Positions 1 through 5,112 of a DNA stretch of 5,112 nucleotides are shown here, one piece after another. A program made the position numbers and the translations under genes. This DNA comes from JBBTYG01 sp964418085. Its GTDB lineage: Bacteria > Patescibacteriota > Minisyncoccia > UBA6257 > 2-01-FULL-56-20. Each line of letters starts with the position of its first letter. Position 1 is the stretch's first letter. The stretch is taken from NCBI GenBank assembly GCA_964418085.1, contig CAYQKB010000044.1, positions 1 through 5,112 on the forward strand, in the 5' to 3' direction. A model generated the notes under the pieces. That model was not told the origin of the DNA, made no database searches, and saw only the letters and a list, made by a program, of their open reading frames with translations.

Positions 1-40
1 CAGTTACCGCTATTTTTTTATCTTTCAAATCAATAGCCAT
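1..40 (-). CDS. Start of an extended SDR (NDP-sugar epimerase/dehydratase/reductase family), truncated by the window edge
   Basis: Only 13 codons and one base are visible. They read MAIDLKDKKIAVT, followed by a codon beginning with G. The pattern of charged residues, then KKIAVT and a probable Gly, is the usual opening of an extended short-chain dehydrogenase, where beta-strand 1 leads into the GxxGxxG NAD(P)-binding loop. It closely parallels the start of the preceding gene product (MNLKNKKILVTGG). The ATG at 40-38 lies inside the last codons of that gene in another frame, giving an 11-bp overlap and suggesting translational coupling. I infer a second nucleotide-sugar enzyme acting in the same pathway. 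The specific reaction cannot be told, and a different Rossmann-fold protein remains possible because the glycine loop is outside the window. Confidence 0.7.
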   Translation of the reverse strand, partial: MAIDLKDKKIAVT

Positions 41-944
41 GGTATTCGATAGTTTTCTTAAGCCCTGTTTCAAAATCAGTGAATGCCTTGAAGCCAAACT
101 CGCGTTCGGCGCGGGTGGTGTCGAGCATCCGGCGCATTTGGCCATCTGGCTTCTCGGTATTCCATGTTATCCTCCCTTTGAAATCCATAAGTCTTGAAAC
201 CATCTCCGCCAGTTCACGAATAGAAATTTCCCAGCCGGAAGCAATGTTCACCGGATCCGATTTCTCATATTTTTCTGTCGCTGTCACAATCCCCTCCGCT
301 GCGTCTTCGACATAAATAAAGTCACGTGTCGGCTTTCCTGTTCCCCACATCTCTATGTGATCGGCGTCGAGCTTCTTCGCTTCACCGACGCGCTTCACCA
401 ACATCGGGATCACAAAGTCCGCCACTTCTCCCGGGCCGTACATATTGGTAAGAAGAAGATGCACGGCATTACATCCATACTGTTTCCGGTACGCCTGCGC
501 CTGCACAAGCAAAGATTTTTTCGCGACCGCGTACGGCACGTGGATTTTCTCCGGCAGTCCCTGCCAGATATTCTCCTCGCGAAACGGCAGCTCGGTCGTG
601 TCGGGATATTCCATCGCCGATCCGATAGTGACGAATTTTTGGACACCCGCTTTTCGCGCTGCCTCCATAAGCTCCACGCCTATCATCAGGTTGTCATAAA
701 AAATAGCGCCCGGATTTTTCTTGTGGAATTCGATGCCCCCCGTACTGCCGGCCGCATGAATTACAACGTCAATTCCCTGAACCGCCTTCTTGCAGTTTTC
801 CGGATCGCGTAGGTCTATATCTGCCGAGCGCGGGACAGTAATGTTCTTCGCCGGCACCGCGTGCTCACGCAAGCTTTGTACAATATGCTTTCCCAAAAAT
901 CCCGCCCCGCCCGTAACAAGAATTTTTTTATTTTTTAGATTCAT
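30..944 (-). CDS. GDP-L-fucose synthase-family SDR (Fcl/WcaG-like), lacking the epimerase Cys and His
   Basis: This 304-residue extended SDR would act in the cytoplasm on a GDP-4-keto-6-deoxy sugar. The NADP-binding loop is G12-x-x-G15-x-x-G18. The catalytic set is S109, Y138 and K142 (PYAVAKK), matching Ser107, Tyr136 and Lys140 of E. coli Fcl. Downstream motifs TNMYGP (166-171), TRDFIYVEDAA (206-216) and KPDGQMRRMLD (265-275) match the Fcl substrate half, and the length is close to the usual ~320. The familiar GSSCIYP motif is here GSAMEYP, so M111 replaces the epimerisation Cys109. The family's SHVIP is DFVIP, so F177 replaces His179, and the loop before it is about four residues shorter. 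The fold and reductase centre look intact, but 3,5-epimerisation is doubtful. GDP-D-rhamnose or GDP-6-deoxytalose-type products are alternatives. The ATG at 944 is preceded by no Shine-Dalgarno sequence. The gene lies 66 bp after the Nudix gene, and its end overlaps the next SDR. Confidence 0.88.
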   Translation of the reverse strand: MNLKNKKILVTGGAGFLGKHIVQSLREHAVPAKNITVPRSADIDLRDPENCKKAVQGIDVVIHAAGSTGGIEFHKKNPGAIFYDNLMIGVELMEAARKAGVQKFVTIGSAMEYPDTTELPFREENIWQGLPEKIHVPYAVAKKSLLVQAQAYRKQYGCNAVHLLLTNMYGPGEVADFVIPMLVKRVGEAKKLDADHIEMWGTGKPTRDFIYVEDAAEGIVTATEKYEKSDPVNIASGWEISIRELAEMVSRLMDFKGRITWNTEKPDGQMRRMLDTTRAEREFGFKAFTDFETGLKKTIEYHGY

Positions 945-956
945 TGTGATATTTCA

Positions 957-985
957 AAGATACCATCGGTTCAGCAGAGGGTCAA
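957..985 (-). promoter_or_regulatory. Candidate sigma70-type promoter upstream of the Fcl-like gene
   Basis: Read on the minus strand, TTGACC (985-980) and TATCTT (962-957) are separated by exactly 17 bases in the 66-bp gap after the Nudix gene. They match the -35 and -10 consensus at 5/6 and 4/6. A start point about seven bases beyond the -10 would fall near 950, leaving a leader of only about six bases before the ATG at 944. That agrees with the missing ribosome binding site. This is a pattern match in a short gap with no experimental support. Confidence 0.35.
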
Positions 986-1010
986 TTAAAAGCATACGTA
1001 CCGAGGGAAA

Positions 1011-1463
1011 CTAAAATCCCGCAGCCCGGAGCATGTTCCGAACATATGGATGCCACTTCGTTTCAATTTTTGAAAACCAGCGAAAATCCGAACTTTGATC
1101 ATCGGGAATAAGAACGGGCACAGCGCGCGTCTTAACCAGAAATACGGAATTAATCGTATGGGTCGAAGGACCGAACGCACTATTTTTAAAAAACGTGCTC
1201 TCTGTCCCCAAAAATTTTTCTATTTTTGCACCTTTAATCCCCGCTTCTTCGCGCGCTTTTCGGAGAGCGGCGCGTTCGAGCGTTTCATTCTTATATACCC
1301 TGCCGCCAATCAACCACCACGCATCTTTCATCGGCTTATTTTTCCTGCGACACAATAAAAATTTTCCTCCGTGTTCGATAACTATGTCCACGCAAGGAAT
1401 AGGCAAAACTTCAAAAATCTTTCTATATAAACTCCTATCTATCGTGTTTTTCTGTTTTGCCAT
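1011..1463 (-). CDS. gmm: Nudix hydrolase, GDP-mannose mannosyl hydrolase-like
   Basis: This 150-residue cytoplasmic protein probably hydrolyses GDP-mannose to GDP and mannose, or a similar nucleotide sugar. The Nudix box runs from G54 to I76: G54, E60, R68, E72, E73 and G75 are present, with K69 where the classical box has Glu. Departure from the box is typical of the GDP-mannose hydrolase branch. The surrounding sequence also resembles E. coli Gmm: NKPMKDAWW before the box, GGRVYKNETLE within it, and IPDDQSSDFRWF near residues 119-130. H138 sits where the catalytic His124 of E. coli Gmm falls. Family length is about 160. I chose the ATG at 1463, which overlaps the end of gmd by 29 bp. In-frame ATGs at 1490 and 1499 would add 9 or 12 mostly basic residues and enlarge the overlap to as much as 65 bp. 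No start has a convincing Shine-Dalgarno. A generic Nudix function is the fallback call. Confidence 0.85.
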   Translation of the reverse strand: MAKQKNTIDRSLYRKIFEVLPIPCVDIVIEHGGKFLLCRRKNKPMKDAWWLIGGRVYKNETLERAALRKAREEAGIKGAKIEKFLGTESTFFKNSAFGPSTHTINSVFLVKTRAVPVLIPDDQSSDFRWFSKIETKWHPYVRNMLRAAGF

Positions 1464-2481
1464 GAATCTGTATCTTTTTTGCCTGTTCATGAAAGCCATG
1501 TGCTTCGAGCTCGCTCTGCACCATGATTTTCACCAGATCATCGAACTTCGTTCTTGCCTCCCACCCAAGCTTTTCTTTTGCTTTTTTCGTATCGGCGAGG
1601 AGAAAATCCACTTCTGTCGGACGGTAATACCTCGGGTCTATCCCGACATATTTTTCCCAGTCTGAAATTCCGGCACACGCGAACGCTTTTACGACAAATT
1701 CTTTGATGGTGTGCGCCTCGCCGGTGCCGATAACGTAATCCTCGGGATTTTTTTGTTGGAGCATCTTCCACATTGCTTCAACATATTCGGGCGCGTAGCC
1801 CCAGTCACGCTTCGCTTCCAAGTTTCCCAAATAGATTTTTGTTTCGAGGCCAGCCACAATGCGCGCAACACCGCGCGCGATTTTTCTCGTCACGAATGTT
1901 TCACCGCGCCGTTCAGATTCATGATTGAATAAAATCCCATTCACCGCGAAAATCCCGTATGCTTCGCGGTAATTCCGGGTCGTATGAAACGAAAATACTT
2001 TTGCGATGCCATATGGGCTCCGTGGATAAAACGCAGTCTGCTCGTTCTGTGGCGGATTTGCCGCACCAAACATCTCAGAAGATGACGCCTGATAAAATTT
2101 AATCTTTTTTTCCATCTGTTCCTCAAAATCCTTAACCGCCTCAAGCATACGCAGAGTGCCGAGGCCTGTTATGTTTGCCGTATACTCGGGAATATCAAAC
2201 GACACACGCACGTGCGACTGAGCCCCCAGATTATAAATTTCGTCCGGCTTGATCTCGTAGACCAACTTTCTAATTACATTCGCGTCGGACAAATCTCCGT
2301 AGTGCAAAAAAAACATTGCGCCCTTCGTGTGAGGATCTTTGTAAATATGTTCTATCCGACCGGTGTTAAACGTTGACGCGCGACGCATCACCCCATGAAC
2401 TTCATATCCTTTCCCGAGCAATAGCTCGGCGAGATAGCTCCCGTCCTGCCCCGTAATTCCAGTGATAAGTGCTTTCGGCAT
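1435..2481 (-). CDS. gmd: GDP-mannose 4,6-dehydratase
   Basis: This enzyme converts GDP-D-mannose to GDP-4-keto-6-deoxy-D-mannose using bound NADP, the first committed step toward GDP-fucose, GDP-rhamnose and related 6-deoxyhexoses. The 348 residues resemble the family along their whole length. The nucleotide loop is GITGQDG (8-14), with the family-typical MRRASTFNTGRIEH at 32-45. The active site is S134, E136, Y157 and K161, where S134 replaces the Thr132 of the E. coli enzyme. NGILFNHES (181-189), RRGETFVTRKI (191-201), RDWGYAPEYV (225-234) and DPRYYRPTEVD (282-292) are family signatures. I chose the ATG at 2481 because the homology begins there. An in-frame ATG at 2520 would add 13 basic residues and overlap the upstream gene by 29 bp. 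The gene starts 10 bp after the TPR-like gene and its end overlaps the Nudix gene, so the three are probably cotranscribed. No Shine-Dalgarno precedes it. Confidence 0.96.
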   Translation of the reverse strand: MPKALITGITGQDGSYLAELLLGKGYEVHGVMRRASTFNTGRIEHIYKDPHTKGAMFFLHYGDLSDANVIRKLVYEIKPDEIYNLGAQSHVRVSFDIPEYTANITGLGTLRMLEAVKDFEEQMEKKIKFYQASSSEMFGAANPPQNEQTAFYPRSPYGIAKVFSFHTTRNYREAYGIFAVNGILFNHESERRGETFVTRKIARGVARIVAGLETKIYLGNLEAKRDWGYAPEYVEAMWKMLQQKNPEDYVIGTGEAHTIKEFVVKAFACAGISDWEKYVGIDPRYYRPTEVDFLLADTKKAKEKLGWEARTKFDDLVKIMVQSELEAHGFHEQAKKIQIHGKTEKHDR

Positions 2482-2491
2482 GGCGGGTAAT

Positions 2492-3139
2492 TTATTTCTG
2501 CTTTGCTTTCTGCTGGGCATTCACTTCCGCAACTTTCGCGAGAAAATCGGCGAGGCCGCTCTTTATCCTGTCATCGTTCGGCCAGTACGTGAGTATTTGT
2601 GCGGCAATCCCTTTTGCTCCGTCAACATTCCCCTCAATTCTATATACATCAAACATGCCATATAAAAACTGCGGGCGTTTCGGGGCCATGCGCAAACCCT
2701 CCGCGAAATAATTTTGCGCGGCAGTAAGGAACTGCGGCTGCTTCGTCTTCACAAATGCAAGCTCGTTTGTCGCCCCCAAAACGTAGAGATTCTGTCCGAA
2801 ACTCATACCCGCACCCTGGTCTATAATCGGCTTGTAGTAACCCTCGATGTAACCGACAAGATCCGTGATAACCTGGGGGTCGCTCGTTTGCTGCACCACT
2901 CCCATTACGACACTCGCCACATTCCTTACCGATTCCTCCTGTCCGACAGGCGAAGGAAAATCCAATGCCGTCGAAATGGTATTTTTGAAATCCGCAATAG
3001 ATTTGCTGCCCTGGACATTGCGGAGACTATCGATAAGTGTCTGGGATTTTCGGAGTGGCAAAAAATTGCCGTAAAACGCGATAACAAGAAGTATGATCGC
3101 CGCAACAAAGGCGAGTGTTATTTTTGCGGGTTTACCCAT
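2492..3139 (-). CDS. Single-span membrane protein with a TPR-like C-terminal half, partner of the O-antigen ligase-like protein
   Basis: This 215-residue protein has a hydrophobic segment at about residues 8-23, after the short basic start MGKPAK, and no cleavage site I can recognise. It is therefore probably anchored in the membrane with a soluble domain outside. The rest is predicted helical. Residues about 115-205 contain helix pairs with TPR-like spacing (AAQNYFAEGLRMAPKRPQF, then YRIEGNVDGAKGIAAQIL), and the C-terminus is Gln/Lys-rich. I cannot assign an enzymatic activity. The ATG lies inside the last codons of the ligase-like gene with an 8-bp overlap, so translation is probably coupled. 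Wzy/WaaL-type proteins with C-terminal TPR regions are known, and the pair here looks like such a protein carried on two reading frames. A TAA lies four codons upstream in this frame, so the start is well bounded. Pulling partners or sensing chain length is conceivable but unproven. Confidence 0.75.
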   Translation of the reverse strand: MGKPAKITLAFVAAIILLVIAFYGNFLPLRKSQTLIDSLRNVQGSKSIADFKNTISTALDFPSPVGQEESVRNVASVVMGVVQQTSDPQVITDLVGYIEGYYKPIIDQGAGMSFGQNLYVLGATNELAFVKTKQPQFLTAAQNYFAEGLRMAPKRPQFLYGMFDVYRIEGNVDGAKGIAAQILTYWPNDDRIKSGLADFLAKVAEVNAQQKAKQK

Positions 3140-4595
3140 GGTTGTTTTTTATATGTGCATGATGCACCCCACTGCTGTGGTGACCTTCCGGCTGCGGTCT
3201 TTTTGCTTCTTCGGAAATGGCATGCGTCGCCTGATGATGTGGAGCTGAATAGAAATAATAAAACGCGAAACCCAAAAACAGAAACAGATTCATGTAAATC
3301 GGCAAAACATCAAAGAGAACCAATCCCTGCACGAGGTAGCCCAGAGGCAAGCCGAGCATCGCAGCACGCGTGAGCGCGGGCCCAACCGCTCCTGTAGAAG
3401 AACGTTCTTCTTTTTTAAATGTCTTTGCCATCTCCCAATATAAAACAACAAACATCGAGATATATCCGGCAAAGCCAAGTATGCCTGCTTCGGCGAGATA
3501 GTCGAAGACAACGCTGTGCGCACGGTCAAACCATGTTTCCGAATTCGTTCCCGGGGTATAGTGTCGAATATCAAAATATTTATCAAACACTGTGCTGAAA
3601 TTTTCCGGCCCCCACCCTAAAATAGGTCGCTCTTTAAAACCCTGCCACGCGGATCCCCATGTCCAAATACGCGTACTCAAGGTATCCTGCGAAAAAGAAA
3701 TATCGAAAATTCTGCTTCCGGGAATGTCTTTCACAAATGTCGAATTACTGAAATGCACCAGTAATCCGCCGGTAAGCGCGACTCCGATCAGAGAACCAAT
3801 AATTTGCTTCCGGACTTTCTTAATAGAAAAAGCGGCGTAGAGCAAAAATACAAAGACCGACGCCCCAAGGCCCAAGAGCGTTCCTCTTGTCTGGCTCAAG
3901 AGAAAGAAGAAGAGGAAAAACACGATGAGGCCCCCAAACAAACATCCATTCGTCCACGCATTTTTTATTTTTTTTGAAAACCAGAAATATGCCGCGTAAA
4001 AAATCGAGAACAGAAGATAGGGCGCAACGTATGCCGGATTGCCCAGCGACCCTTCGAAACGAGCATCCGTCAATTGGTGCCACAGGCCCACAGGCGGCTG
4101 TCCACCCGCGTACGGCCCGATAAACGTTTTAACTACTCCAAACTGTGCGAAAACTCCGTACACAATCATCAACACCGCAGTGCCGAGTGAAACTCCAAAT
4201 AATATTTCCCAGTCCTTTTTTTCCAGAATCAGTATCGAGAGAACAAAAAATGCATAGTAGTGAAGCATCTGGAACCCACCTTCTCCACGCTCGAAATTAG
4301 ACCAAAACGCTGCGTGCGGATCGTTCGCAAAAACCGACGCGAGCAAAAACGCGAGCACGAAAAGGGACACGGCGATAAAGAGCGGCTTCTTATATACGTG
4401 TTTGAACTTGTCTCCAAGCTCCCCCTGCTTCGCTTCAAACGCCCACCATAAAAACAAAAATATCAGTGACAACTCAACCGCGAATCTGAAAAAATAATAT
4501 TTTCCGCCGATAAACGGAAAGAATGTCGATGTCATTACGACAAGAACACACAAAACTGAAATGTAGAGCAACGTCTTTGAGGCCTTAAGCAACAT
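3132..4595 (-). CDS. O-antigen ligase/polymerase-like integral membrane protein (Wzy_C family)
   Basis: This 487-residue inner-membrane protein has about 12 hydrophobic segments (roughly 8-28, 35-53, 71-91, 111-125, 131-155, 186-205, 215-234, 238-256, 264-282, 365-387, 410-428 and 430-450). The large external loop at about 283-364 is typical of Wzy polymerases and WaaL-type ligases. Family motifs are RFEGSLGNPAYVAPYLL (179-195), SQTRGTLLGL (234-243), ILGWGPENF (325-333) and DRAHSVVFDYLAEAGILGF (357-375), in which Ser follows His where Asn is common. Such enzymes transfer or polymerise undecaprenyl-linked glycans, or glycosylate proteins; the sequence cannot separate these roles. An in-frame TAA four codons upstream fixes the start near 4595. 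No Shine-Dalgarno is present. The last 35 residues hold nine histidines. The gene overlaps the TPR-like gene by 8 bp and leads toward the GDP-sugar genes, which fits a polysaccharide assembly operon. Confidence 0.88.
   Translation of the reverse strand: MLLKASKTLLYISVLCVLVVMTSTFFPFIGGKYYFFRFAVELSLIFLFLWWAFEAKQGELGDKFKHVYKKPLFIAVSLFVLAFLLASVFANDPHAAFWSNFERGEGGFQMLHYYAFFVLSILILEKKDWEILFGVSLGTAVLMIVYGVFAQFGVVKTFIGPYAGGQPPVGLWHQLTDARFEGSLGNPAYVAPYLLFSIFYAAYFWFSKKIKNAWTNGCLFGGLIVFFLFFFLLSQTRGTLLGLGASVFVFLLYAAFSIKKVRKQIIGSLIGVALTGGLLVHFSNSTFVKDIPGSRIFDISFSQDTLSTRIWTWGSAWQGFKERPILGWGPENFSTVFDKYFDIRHYTPGTNSETWFDRAHSVVFDYLAEAGILGFAGYISMFVVLYWEMAKTFKKEERSSTGAVGPALTRAAMLGLPLGYLVQGLVLFDVLPIYMNLFLFLGFAFYYFYSAPHHQATHAISEEAKRPQPEGHHSSGVHHAHIKNNHG
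3145..3150 (-). other. A6 homopolymer at the ligase/TPR gene junction, possible slippage or indel site
   Basis: On the minus strand six adenines lie in codons ATA AAA AAC near the end of the ligase-like gene, 17 bases before its stop and just before the ATG of the TPR-like gene. The run falls after the last in-frame TAA of the TPR frame and before the ligase stop, the only interval in which the two frames can be joined. With five As the reading becomes H-I-K-T-T-M-G-K, giving one continuous protein of about 700 residues. This geometry is seen directly. Whether slippage, an assembly error or simple chance explains it is open, and six As is short for efficient polymerase slippage. Confidence 0.5.
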
Positions 4596-4601
4596 GCAAT
4601 A

Positions 4602-4630
4602 AGTTTAAAGTCTAAAAAGGAAAAAGTAAA
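4602..4630 (-). promoter_or_regulatory. Weak promoter candidate before the ligase-like gene
   Basis: On the minus strand TTTACT (4630-4625) and TAAACT (4607-4602) are spaced by 17 bases. Each matches the sigma70 -35 or -10 consensus at four of six positions. The predicted start point would fall at or next to the ATG at 4595, which would make the transcript leaderless. The segment is AT-rich, so a chance match is easy. It is listed because a promoter is expected between the GC-rich repeat and the first gene of the polysaccharide operon. Confidence 0.2.
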
Positions 4631-4639
4631 ATTGCATCT

Positions 4640-4767
4640 TGTCATTCCCGGCTCCCGCTCGTCTGAAGCGTTCGGGCGGGTGACCGGGAATCCATGCCCT
4701 TTTTATATTCTGGATCCCCGCCTTCGCTCGCCTCGCTGGAGCTCCGGCGAAGCGGGCGGGGATGACA
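4640..4767. repeat. Double-hairpin palindromic repeat element (REP/MITE-like), about 128 bp
   Basis: Two hairpins stand back to back inside a larger dyad. The left one (4644-4691) pairs ATTCCCGG with CCGGGAAT, and CCCGCTCG with CGGGCGGG inside it (one G-T pair). The right one (4714-4763) pairs ATCCCCGCC with GGCGGGGAT, with an inner TTCGC/GCGAA stem. The outer ends TGTCATTCCC (4640-4649) and GGGGATGACA (4758-4767) are inverted repeats with one mismatch. The inner ends GGGAATCCA and TGGATCCCC are likewise complementary around a short AT-rich spacer (4695-4710). The block is visibly more GC-rich than its flanks. The TGTCATTCCCG...GGGAATCCA pattern resembles dispersed repeats in many bacterial genomes and the ATTCCC-N8-GGGAAT unit of neisserial dRS3. 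It has no coding capacity I can support. No U-tract follows either stem on the minus strand, so it is not a standard terminator. Confidence 0.85.
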
Positions 4768-4777
4768 TTAAGAAATG

Positions 4778-5112
4778 TCACCTAGCATATTCCACGGCGC
4801 GGATTTCCCTGATGACATTCACTTTTATCTCGCCGGGATATTTCAATTCCGTCTGAATTCGGTTCGCGATTTCCCGTGCGAGCTCAAGTGCCCGGAAATC
4901 GTCTATTTTTTCGGGGATTACAAATACACGCAGTTCGCGTCCTGCGGAAATTGCGTAGGCATTTTTAACTCCCGGGAATTCCATCGCGATTTTTTCAAGG
5001 TCTCCCAACCGCTTTATGTAGTTTTCGAGCGTGCCTCGGCGCGCCCCGGGCCGACCGGCGGAGAGAACGTCGGCAGCGGTTACCACATACGCTTCCGGAG
5101 ACGCGTACGGAT
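4778..5112 (-). CDS. rny: Ribonuclease Y, C-terminal 110 residues (5' end outside the window)
   Basis: RNase Y is a membrane-anchored endoribonuclease that starts mRNA decay in many bacteria lacking RNase E. The visible part begins PYASPEAYVVTAADVLSAG and continues with the family signature RPGARRGTLENYIKRLGDLE, then GVKNAYAISAGRELRVFV, the IDDFRALELAREIA helix, YPGEIKVNVIRE and the final RAVEYAR. This is the stretch after the HD domain at the end of the family's ~500-520 residues. The N-terminal membrane span, coiled coil, KH domain and HD catalytic motif lie beyond the window. The frame stays open to position 5112, so an internal GTG at 5086 is not the start. The stop is TGA at 4780-4778. 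The gene is separated from the polysaccharide genes by the palindromic repeat and looks like a conserved housekeeping neighbour rather than part of that pathway. Confidence 0.95.
   Translation of the reverse strand, partial: PYASPEAYVVTAADVLSAGRPGARRGTLENYIKRLGDLEKIAMEFPGVKNAYAISAGRELRVFVIPEKIDDFRALELAREIANRIQTELKYPGEIKVNVIREIRAVEYAR

Noticed and set aside
357..812. 151-codon open frame on the plus strand
   Set aside because: It lies wholly antisense to the Fcl-like gene, whose motifs are clear; the translation looks like shadow sequence.
1195..1665. 156-codon open frame on the plus strand
   Set aside because: It is antisense to the Nudix gene and the end of gmd, and its Phe/Cys-rich translation has no family features.
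3142..3152. A_AAA_AAC heptamer in the correct phase for -1 ribosomal frameshifting at the end of the ligase-like gene
   Set aside because: The -1 frame reaches TAA after eight codons and does not enter the TPR frame, which lies at +1. Only a +1 shift or loss of one A joins the two genes.
2714..3373. 219-codon open frame on the plus strand
   Set aside because: It is antisense to the TPR-like and ligase-like genes, its translation is rich in Arg, Cys and His with no recognisable family, and it crosses the boundary between two well-supported genes.
4640..4767. Rho-independent terminator for rny
   Set aside because: The stems are strong, but on the minus strand neither is followed directly by a U-tract; the double dyad is better described as a repeat element, though some effect on read-through is possible.
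4632..4856. 74-codon open frame on the plus strand across the intergenic region
   Set aside because: Most of it translates the palindromic repeat and then the antisense of rny; no coding signature.
5084..5086. GTG at 5086 as the start of a small independent gene
   Set aside because: The frame is open to the window edge and the residues upstream (PYASPEAY) continue the RNase Y alignment, so this is an internal Val codon.

Overview
The window appears to be 5.1 kb from a bacterial surface-polysaccharide locus, with every recognisable gene on the minus strand. Transcription therefore runs from position 5112 down to position 1. The genes suggest a member of the Candidate Phyla Radiation, most likely Parcubacteria-like. 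The grounds are a Wzy/WaaL-type membrane protein followed by a single-membrane-span repeat protein, RNase Y as the neighbouring RNA-turnover gene, a compact overlapping layout and almost no Shine-Dalgarno sequences. TGA is used as a stop, so the code is not the TGA-glycine code of Gracilibacteria/Absconditabacteria. The lineage is an inference from gene content, because no marker gene is complete here.

In transcription order: (1) 5112-4778, the C-terminal 110 residues of ribonuclease Y, cut by the window edge. (2) 4777-4596, a 182-bp intergenic stretch mostly filled by a GC-rich double-hairpin repeat (4640-4767) and a weak promoter candidate. (3) 4595-3132, a 12-span O-antigen ligase/polymerase-like protein with a histidine-rich tail. 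(4) 3139-2492, a one-span protein with a TPR-like C-terminal half, overlapping the previous gene by 8 bp. (5) 2481-1435, GDP-mannose 4,6-dehydratase (gmd). (6) 1463-1011, a Nudix enzyme of the GDP-mannose mannosyl hydrolase type (gmm-like). (7) 944-30, an SDR of the GDP-L-fucose synthase family. (8) 40-1, the first 13 codons of another SDR gene whose start overlaps the end of gene 7 and which runs out of the window.

The genes fit one theme. Gmd makes GDP-4-keto-6-deoxy-D-mannose from GDP-mannose, the SDR(s) convert that intermediate into a GDP-6-deoxyhexose, and the Nudix enzyme may adjust the GDP-mannose pool. The gmd/gmm/fcl trio is the same set found in the E. coli colanic acid cluster. 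The Wzy/WaaL-like protein would polymerise or ligate the resulting glycan.

Three points deserve attention. The Fcl-like protein keeps the reductase residues but has Met and Phe where E. coli Fcl has its epimerisation residues Cys109 and His179, so its product may not be GDP-L-fucose. The ligase and TPR genes are separated by a single base of frame inside an A6 run; losing one A would fuse them into one protein of about 700 residues. The fragment at 1-40 shows a tandem second SDR. I found no RNA gene, CRISPR array or insertion sequence.
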